From NCBI RefSeq assembly GCF_900101685.1, contig NZ_FMZZ01000017.1, positions 50,498 through 114,497 of the forward strand: a DNA stretch of 64,000 nucleotides. The letters are read 5' to 3'. The notes beneath the pieces were generated by a model. It was not told where the DNA came from and did no database searches. It saw only the letters and a program-made list of their open reading frames with translations. Made by a program: the position numbers and the translations under genes. The stretch's first letter is position 1; each line of letters begins with the position of its first letter. This stretch comes from Actinokineospora iranica (GTDB lineage Bacteria > Actinomycetota > Actinomycetes > Mycobacteriales > Pseudonocardiaceae). This document shows, piece after piece, positions 58,765 to 64,000 of the stretch.

Positions 58765-59760
58765 TCAGCGCGGTCCGGTGAGTCCGAGGACTGCCAGGGC
58801 GGGATGCTCGACGGCGAACGCAGGCGGCCCGGAGCCAGCGTCCCACCAGGTCGCGCACAGCGCCCGCAGCAGGTCGAGCGGGTCGCCGTCGCCGCTGACC
58901 TCGACCCGCCGGTCGGCGGTGAGCCGGACGTCCCACCCGGCCTTGGGCCCGATCTCCAGGGTGGCCGCGGACTCGGTGATCGCCTGGATGTCCGCCGCGA
59001 CGTAGGTGGGCCGCTCGTCCGGCCCGGCGCGCACCAGGTCGAGCGCGGTGGAAACCCCCGTCAACACCAGCAGCGAGTCGGCCCCGACAACCGCCGCGCC
59101 CGCGATGTCGGTGTCGAGCCGGTCCCCCACCACCAGCGGCCGCTCCGCCCCCGCGGAGCGGATGGCCTCGGTCAGCAAAGGCGCGGCGGGCTTCCCGGCG
59201 ACCAACGGCTCCCGGTCGGTGGCGACCCGCAACGCGGCCACCAGCGACCCGTTGCCCGGCAGCAGCCCCCGCTCGGTCGGCAGCGTCCGGTCGACGTTGC
59301 ACGCCACCCACAGCGCCCCAGCGCGAATGGCGACGGCGGCCTCGGCGAGATCCCGCCAGGCCAGCTCGGGGGAAAGCCCCTGGAGCACGGCTTGGGTGCC
59401 GTCCCCGTGCGCCCGCACCGGCACCAGCCCGACGGCGGCCACCTCGGCGGCCAGGGCATCGGTGCCGAGCACCAGCACCTCCGCGCCAGCGTCGAGCCGC
59501 TGGGCGACCAGCGCGGCGCCCGCCTGGGCACTGGTGCTGACCTCGCCTGGCTGAGCGGCGATGCCGAGACCGGTGAGGTGGGCAGCCACCGCCAGCGGCG
59601 CTCGGGAGGCGTTGTTGGTCACGAACCGGACGACCACCCCGCGCTCCCGGGCGACGTCGAGGGATTCAGCCGCCCCCACCACCGCCTCGCCACCGCGATA
59701 GACGGTGCCATCGAGGTCGGCGAGAACGGCGTCGTAGAGGTCGAGCAGACGATCACTCAT
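58765..59760 (-). CDS. HAD-IIA family phosphatase
   Basis: A 331-residue hydrolase: DAVLADLDGTVYRGGEAV (motif I, D-x-D-G-T), VRFVTNNASRA (motif II, T-N-N), PLLTEAIRSAG and PLVVGDRLDTDIAGAAVVGADSLLVLTG (motif IV). The NagD/AraL-type (HAD-IIA) cap is present. The Rv1692 homologue is a glycerol-3-phosphate phosphatase, so a phospholipid glycerol role is likely by homology. The start overlaps the upstream TPR gene stop by 8 bp. Confidence 0.9.
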   Translation of the reverse strand: MSDRLLDLYDAVLADLDGTVYRGGEAVVGAAESLDVARERGVVVRFVTNNASRAPLAVAAHLTGLGIAAQPGEVSTSAQAGAALVAQRLDAGAEVLVLGTDALAAEVAAVGLVPVRAHGDGTQAVLQGLSPELAWRDLAEAAVAIRAGALWVACNVDRTLPTERGLLPGNGSLVAALRVATDREPLVAGKPAAPLLTEAIRSAGAERPLVVGDRLDTDIAGAAVVGADSLLVLTGVSTALDLVRAGPDERPTYVAADIQAITESAATLEIGPKAGWDVRLTADRRVEVSGDGDPLDLLRALCATWWDAGSGPPAFAVEHPALAVLGLTGPR

Positions 59761-62700
59761 CGCGCCGCTTGACCGCCCCGTCGTCGGTTTTGCCCACATC
59801 TTCGCCGGCCACCGACACCTCGTCTTCACCAACGGCGGGCTTGCCTGCGTCACCCAGGTCATCCCCCACCCGCCCGGCAGCACCGGACTCGGCAGCACCG
59901 GACTCGGCAGCACCGGACTCGGCAGCACCGGACTCGGCAGCACCGGACTCGGCAGCGGGACCAGCGACCTGGTCCGCTGAGTTCGGTGAGTCCTCGGCGG
60001 GCGAAGCGGCGGGGTCGCGGACAGGTTCGTCCGTGACCGCGGCCTGAGCGTCCGCGGTCGTCTCGGTGGGCTCGGCGGCGTCCTCGGCGGCGCAGGCGTC
60101 CTGGGTGACGTCGTCCTCGATTTCGAGGGTTTCACCGGGCAGGGCGGCGGCGATCTCCGACTCGTCCGCGCCCAAGGTGAAGGCACGCTCGGCCGCGTCG
60201 GTGTCCTCGTCGTCGTCGGCCTGGGCTGCGTGCAGGAACCAGCGGATGGCCTCGTCGGTCCGGCCCGCGGCTTCCAGGTTGTCCGCGTAGGCGTAGAACA
60301 GCCGCGCGCTCCACGGGTCCCGCCGCTTGGGATCGAGGTCGGGCCCCTGCAAACTCACCACCGCGGCGTCCAGCTGCCCCATGTCCCGCCGCGCGCCCGC
60401 GGTCACGATGCGCAACTCCACTGCGACGTCCGCGGGCAGGTCCTTGCCTGCTTCCCTGGCCAGTTCCAGGGCCCGCTCCGGCCGCCCGAGGGCACGCTCG
60501 CAGTCGGCCATCACCGCGATATGGGCGTTGCCGCCACTCATCCGCCGCACGGCCCGCAGCTCGGACAGCGCCTCAGCCCACTCCCCAGCGTGGTACGCCG
60601 TCAGCCCCGCGGCTTCCCGCACCACCGCGACCCGCGACGCGCGCTCCCGCGCATACCGCGCGTGCACCAACGCCCGCTCCGGATCCTCGTCGACCAGCAT
60701 CCCGGCCGCGACCAAGTGCCGCCCCACCAGTTCGGCCAGGGACTTGGGCAGACTCCGCAGCCCCGCCCGCGCCTCGACGTCGAGCGCGCTGTAGTCCGCG
60801 CCCTCCGGCACCGGAGGCCCACTCAGCACCGGCGCGACATCCCGCTCGTCCCGCCGAGGCCCGCCTCGGCCATCCTCACCGCGAGCGCCACGCGAGTCCT
60901 CGCGCCTACCGCCGCCCCGAACGTCATCCCCCGGACGCCCCCGGCCGTAGTCGCCCCGACTGTCGCCACCGTCACGCCCGCGCGAAACACCAACCCGGGC
61001 ATCCGCACCGCGGCCGGTCCGAGCATCCTCGCCTCGACGCCCACGCGACTCATCGCCCCGGCTGCCCTGAACGTCGCCGCCCGCACGCCCACGCGATTCG
61101 TCACCCTCGCTACCCCGGGCACCCTCCGCCAAGTCCGCACGCGACTCGTCACCCCGGCTGCCCTGAACGTCGCCACCCGCACGCCCACGCGACTCATCGC
61201 CCTGGCTGGCCGGAGCACCTTCGACCGAGTGCGCACGCGGCTCGTCGCCCTGCTCGCTCCGGGCGTTCTCGCCCTGAAGTCCACGCGGCTCATCGCCCCG
61301 GTGACCGCGTGACTCATCGCCCCAGTTGTCCGGAGCGTCGTCACCCTGGCGTCCCAGGTCGTCATCGGTGTCGCGGGCTTGTGAGCCTTCGGCTCGGGCC
61401 GCGGTGCTTTCCGAAACTCCCGCACCTCGGTCGCCGCGCCCGTCGCGGTGGGAGCCGTCCCGCGCGTCTTCGCCCGAACTGGTCCGCTGGTCATCGCCGC
61501 GCGAGTTGTCAGTCGCGTCGTCGGTGGTGCGGGTCGTCTCGCGGCCCCCTGCACGGGAGGGCTGCTGGTCGCCCGCGTGCGGAGTTGTCCGCTCGGTGGT
61601 TTCCGTGGCGTCTGGCCCGGGGGCATCCGAACGCCGAGGCGTCACCTCGGCAAACCGGGCCTGCTCAGTGGACTCGGGCCGCTTGCCGGACCGGCCCTCC
61701 GCGAAATCCTGGCCCGACCGGTCCGAGTAACGGGAACCGGCACGGTCGCCACCATCGCGGTAGCCGCTCGCGCGGTCGTCCTTGCGCTGGTAACCGCCCC
61801 GATCGGCACTCTTGCCGTACGGCCGGTCGCCACCATCGCCACGGGGGTAGCCGCCCTTGCCCGGGGTGTCCCGACGCTGAGATCCGCCTCGGTCGTCGGA
61901 CTGGCGACTCGGCCGGTCGGAACGGAACCCAGGCTTACCGCCACGGGAGCCCGCCCCGGACCGGTCAGCCCCGCCAGCCCGATAGCCACCAGACGAACCG
62001 GAACGGTCGGAGCGGTAACCACCGGCGTCCCGATCGTCCGAGGAACGCTGACCACGCGAGTCACGGTCTCCCGAGGACGCCCGGTCCGATCGGTAGCCAC
62101 CGGAATCCCGCCCGCCCCCGGACCGGTGACCGCCAGTGCCGCCGGAACGGTCACTTCCGGAATCACGGCCACCAGCGCCGCCACGGTAACCGCCAGAGTC
62201 GCGACCGCCAGAACTTCCACGCTCAGCGCGGTAACCACCGGACTCACGGCCGCCACCGGAAGAATCGCGGTCGGAGCGGTACCCCGATTCACGCGCGCCT
62301 CGACCGGCGTCGCGGCCGCCGGAGGCTCCGCGATCAGAGCGATACCCGCCCGAGTCCCGACTGCCAGACGAATCCCGGTCCGAGCGGTGACCGCCCGAGT
62401 CACGACCGCCGGAAGTGCCCCGGTCAGAGCGGTAGCCCGCGGACCCACCGCTGCTGCCGGACGAACCCCGGTCGGCGTTGTGGCCGCCGGAACCGCGCCC
62501 GCCAGCCCCCCGGTCCGAGCCATAACCGCCAGAAGAACCGCGATCAGACCGGTAACCAGAGGATTCACGGCCACCCGACGAATCCCGGTCCGAGCGGTAA
62601 CCACCGGAAGAACCACTACTAGAAGAACTACGGTCAGACCGGTAACCACCGGAATCGCGACTGCCTGAAGAATCCCGGTCGGAACGGTAACCACCAGAAG

Positions 62701-63583
62701 TCCCGCCGGACGAACCACGGTCGGAACGATAGTCACCGGAAGTGCCACTACCGGAGGAACTGCGGTCGGAACGGTAGCCGCCCGAGTCGCGACCACCAGA
62801 ACCGCCGCGGTCAGAACGGTAACCGCCGGACGCGCTGCCCGATGAGCCACGGTCAGAACGGTAGCCACCAGAGGTTCCACCGGACGAACCTCGGTCGGAG
62901 CGGTAGCCGCCTGAAGCGCCACCGGAGGAATTGCGGTCCGAACGGTAACCACCAGAAGTCCCGCCCGACGAACCACGGTCGGAGCGGTAACCACCGGAAG
63001 TGCCACTGCCGGAGGAACTGCGGTCGGAACGGTAGCCACCGGAATCACGGCTGCCCGAGGAACCGCGGTCAGAGCGATAGCCGCCGGACGCACCGCCGCC
63101 AGAGGAACCTCGGTTGGGGTTGTGACCACCGGAGTCGCGGTTTCCGGACGAGTCGCGGTTGGGGCGGTAGCCGCCGGAGTCGCGGCTGCTGGGGGCGCCG
63201 TTCTTGGTGCGGAAAGTGTTGGGTTTGCGGTCACCGGAGGCGCCGCGGGAAGGCGTGGCGCCTCGGGAGTCCCGGTCGCCCGCCGTGTCGCGGTCCGGGC
63301 GGTAGCCGCCTCGGGGGTCGCGGTCAGAGGGGGCGCCTCGGTAGCCGCCGCGGTCGGTGCCGGTGGTGCGGTTGGGGGCGGAGCGGAAGCCGCCGCGGTC
63401 CCGGTTGGCGGAGGTGGGGCGGTAACCGCCTCGGTCGTTGGCGGAGCCGCGGTTCGCGGAGCGGCCGGAGCCGCCCTCCTGGGCGTCGCCCCTGCGGTTC
63501 GCTCCGCCGCCTGGCTCGCCTCTGCGGTCGCCGCCGCTGTTGTTGCCGCGGTCCGTGCCGCCTCGTCGCCCGAACTCCGACAC
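59753..63583 (-). CDS. Giant Arg/Gly/Ser/Tyr-repeat TPR protein
   Basis: A 1276-residue protein (GTG start, GAGGAT upstream). About the first 860 residues are low-complexity: GGYRSDRGSSGG-like units of 14-15 residues, then acidic and basic stretches with repeated SRGR-GGDVQGSRGDE units. An ordered helical domain (~905-1110) contains TPR-like pairs (VAVVREAAGLTAYHAGEWAEALSELRAVRR; PERALELAREAGKD; FYAYADNLEAAGRTDEAIRWFLHAAQ). The tail has the AESGA repeat and an acidic end. The Rv1691-like homologue is about 250 residues, so this genome has added a very long intrinsically disordered domain. Role unknown. Confidence 0.8.
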   Translation of the reverse strand: MSEFGRRGGTDRGNNSGGDRRGEPGGGANRRGDAQEGGSGRSANRGSANDRGGYRPTSANRDRGGFRSAPNRTTGTDRGGYRGAPSDRDPRGGYRPDRDTAGDRDSRGATPSRGASGDRKPNTFRTKNGAPSSRDSGGYRPNRDSSGNRDSGGHNPNRGSSGGGASGGYRSDRGSSGSRDSGGYRSDRSSSGSGTSGGYRSDRGSSGGTSGGYRSDRNSSGGASGGYRSDRGSSGGTSGGYRSDRGSSGSASGGYRSDRGGSGGRDSGGYRSDRSSSGSGTSGDYRSDRGSSGGTSGGYRSDRDSSGSRDSGGYRSDRSSSSSGSSGGYRSDRDSSGGRESSGYRSDRGSSGGYGSDRGAGGRGSGGHNADRGSSGSSGGSAGYRSDRGTSGGRDSGGHRSDRDSSGSRDSGGYRSDRGASGGRDAGRGARESGYRSDRDSSGGGRESGGYRAERGSSGGRDSGGYRGGAGGRDSGSDRSGGTGGHRSGGGRDSGGYRSDRASSGDRDSRGQRSSDDRDAGGYRSDRSGSSGGYRAGGADRSGAGSRGGKPGFRSDRPSRQSDDRGGSQRRDTPGKGGYPRGDGGDRPYGKSADRGGYQRKDDRASGYRDGGDRAGSRYSDRSGQDFAEGRSGKRPESTEQARFAEVTPRRSDAPGPDATETTERTTPHAGDQQPSRAGGRETTRTTDDATDNSRGDDQRTSSGEDARDGSHRDGRGDRGAGVSESTAARAEGSQARDTDDDLGRQGDDAPDNWGDESRGHRGDEPRGLQGENARSEQGDEPRAHSVEGAPASQGDESRGRAGGDVQGSRGDESRADLAEGARGSEGDESRGRAGGDVQGSRGDESRGRRGEDARTGRGADARVGVSRGRDGGDSRGDYGRGRPGDDVRGGGRREDSRGARGEDGRGGPRRDERDVAPVLSGPPVPEGADYSALDVEARAGLRSLPKSLAELVGRHLVAAGMLVDEDPERALVHARYARERASRVAVVREAAGLTAYHAGEWAEALSELRAVRRMSGGNAHIAVMADCERALGRPERALELAREAGKDLPADVAVELRIVTAGARRDMGQLDAAVVSLQGPDLDPKRRDPWSARLFYAYADNLEAAGRTDEAIRWFLHAAQADDDEDTDAAERAFTLGADESEIAAALPGETLEIEDDVTQDACAAEDAAEPTETTADAQAAVTDEPVRDPAASPAEDSPNSADQVAGPAAESGAAESGAAESGAAESGAAESGAAGRVGDDLGDAGKPAVGEDEVSVAGEDVGKTDDGAVKRRDE
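59881..59955 (-). repeat. Five identical 15-bp repeats encoding AESGA
   Basis: The unit CACCGGACTCGGCAG (plus strand) occurs five times in direct succession without a single mismatch. It encodes Ala-Glu-Ser-Gly-Ala (read on the minus strand) in the tail of the TPR protein. Exact identity implies recent expansion, so copy number is likely variable between strains. Confidence 0.95.
62000..63140 (-). repeat. Degenerate tandem repeat array coding for YRSDR-type units
   Basis: Roughly 25 imperfect copies of a 42-48-bp unit built from GGTAACCACC-, GG(A/T)GCGGTAGCC- and CGGTC-type words. They encode the G-G-Y-R-S-D-R motif followed by Ser/Gly of varying length, inside the TPR gene's N-terminal half. 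All reading frames stay open through the array because of its composition. Limits are approximate. Confidence 0.8.
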
Positions 63584-63630
63584 CGTGATCCTCCCGCGTG
63601 CGGATTACCCGCAACATACTCCAACGACAC

Positions 63631-63685
63631 CGAAGGGGCCTGTGGTCAGGTACACGCTTCGCGTGCCCCACCACAAGCCCCTTCG
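63631..63685 (-). terminator. rRNA operon terminator hairpin
   Basis: CGAAGGGGCCTGTGGT (63631-63646) and ACCACAAGCCCCTTCG (63670-63685) are complementary at 15 of 16 positions. The intervening 23 nt hold a second hairpin (CACG-CTTCG-CGTG). It lies just after 5S rRNA in the direction of transcription and before the GTG of the TPR gene, so it should end the rRNA transcript. Confidence 0.8.
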
Positions 63686-63695
63686 GGAATGATTG

Positions 63696-63813
63696 TCCGG
63701 CGGCGTCCTACTCTCCCACACCCTCACGAGTGCAGTACCATCGGCGCTGGCAGGCTTAGCTTCCGGGTTCGGGATGGGACCGGGCGTTTCCCTACCGCTA
63801 TGACCGCCGTAAC
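63696..63813 (-). rRNA. rrf: 5S ribosomal RNA
   Basis: Read on the minus strand it starts GTTACGGCGGTCATAGCGG, contains GGGAAACGCCCGGTCCCATC, CCGAACCCGGAAGCTAAG, GCCGATGGTACTGC and GTGGGAGAGTAGG, and ends in GCCGCCGG pairing with the 5' end. This is a complete actinobacterial 5S rRNA. Ends are placed from the closing stem and may shift by a few bases. Confidence 0.95.
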
Positions 63814-63920
63814 ACTATGAAACAAACACAACCCTCAACCCCGACCCAACCCGAAAAACAGGGATGGTGGGGGTGGTTGGTGTCTCAGACACCACACAGT
63901 GGATGCGTAGCATTTTTGTA
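63814..63920 (-). other. 23S-5S internal spacer
   Basis: 107 bp between the 23S 3' end and the 5S 5' end. It holds a pyrimidine-rich stretch and a hairpin-prone CCCACCATCCCTG region probably used for RNase III processing. No tRNA is present in it. Confidence 0.7.
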
Positions 63921-64000
63921 ACAAGCCCTCGGCCTATTAGTACCAGTCAACTCCACCCGTTACCAGGCTTCCATCTCTGGCCTATCAACCCAGTCGTCTA
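63921..64000 (-). rRNA. rrl: 23S ribosomal RNA, 3' end (partial)
   Basis: On the minus strand the sequence ends GGTACTAATAGGCCGAGGGC, the conserved 3' end of actinobacterial 23S rRNA, preceded by GATAGGCCAGAGATGGAAGC. The rest of the gene lies beyond the window. Gene order is 23S then 5S, leftward. Confidence 0.95.

Noticed and set aside
61309..63588. Several long open frames on both strands over the TPR protein repeat region
   Set aside because: The repeat composition keeps all frames open. Only the minus-strand frame continues into a structured TPR domain and has a ribosome site.
63814..63920. tRNA in the rRNA spacer
   Set aside because: No cloverleaf or GTTC-A/G-A loop pattern is present between 23S and 5S.
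1..64000. CRISPR array or prophage
   Set aside because: No regularly spaced identical 20-40 bp repeats with unique spacers, and no phage structural or lysis genes; the tandem repeats seen lie inside coding regions or form the hairpin family.

Overview
The window is 64 kb of very GC-rich DNA with strong third-position GC bias, GTG/TTG starts and many ATGA/GTGA stop-start overlaps, as expected for an actinobacterium. The right third reproduces, from family knowledge, the gene order of Mycobacterium tuberculosis Rv1691-Rv1711 (TPR protein, HAD phosphatase, small protein, tlyA, NAD kinase, recN, steA, mctB, pyrG, NUDIX, xerD, parA, scpA, scpB, rluB). Together with DUF4383, GAF-ANTAR, YcnI and F420/LLM-type genes this points to Actinomycetales of the Pseudonocardiales type (Actinokineospora/Saccharothrix-like). 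The genus is an inference.

Layout. 1-5.4 kb: accessory genes (C-terminus of an FAD oxidoreductase, two MpaB/DUF2236 oxygenase-like proteins, a TetR regulator with a 20-bp palindrome, an MSMEG_6728-type protein, an IS630-derived protein without visible catalytic residues). Two arrays of a hairpin-forming repeat family lie between convergent genes. 5.4-12.3 kb: a leftward copper operon (tandem-cupredoxin/beta-propeller protein, two-domain multicopper oxidase, YcnI, CopC-CopD fusion). 12.3-13.15 kb: a long non-coding region with four tandem 11-bp repeats. 13.15-18.9 kb: MmpS-like membrane protein, Pro-rich surface protein, DUF4383 protein, PLP decarboxylase, phytoene-dehydrogenase-like oxidoreductase. 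18.9-20.1 kb: a two-gene toxin/immunity module, an SCP1.201-like (DddA-type) deaminase and Imm1, in relatively AT-rich DNA. 20-35 kb: mixed metabolism, stress and regulation (SDR, STAS, SRPBCC, LLM oxidoreductase, GAF-ANTAR, P-loop kinase, a broken proline iminopeptidase, LigD-type polymerase, glycosyltransferase, FUSC protein, Ppx/GppA phosphatase, anti-sigma kinase, RecQ, CDF transporter). 35-43.3 kb: a lipoprotein, pyruvoyl-dependent histidine decarboxylase, kynurenine genes kynA-kynU, DUF4240 protein, a cation/proton antiporter with its TrkA-C subunit, and a TetR/flavin monooxygenase pair with twin operators. 43.4-63.6 kb: the conserved chromosome segregation, nucleotide and repair cluster. 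63.7-64 kb: 5S rRNA and the 3' end of 23S rRNA, leftward, closed by a strong hairpin.

Most notable: the deaminase toxin/Imm1 pair; the 3'-end repeat family; the tandem-cupredoxin protein of the copper operon; a 1276-residue TPR protein with a very long Arg/Gly/Ser/Tyr repeat domain next to the rRNA operon; a ribbon-helix-helix-like gene inserted between parA and scpA; a pyruvoyl histidine decarboxylase; and two genes that appear to start with ATC.
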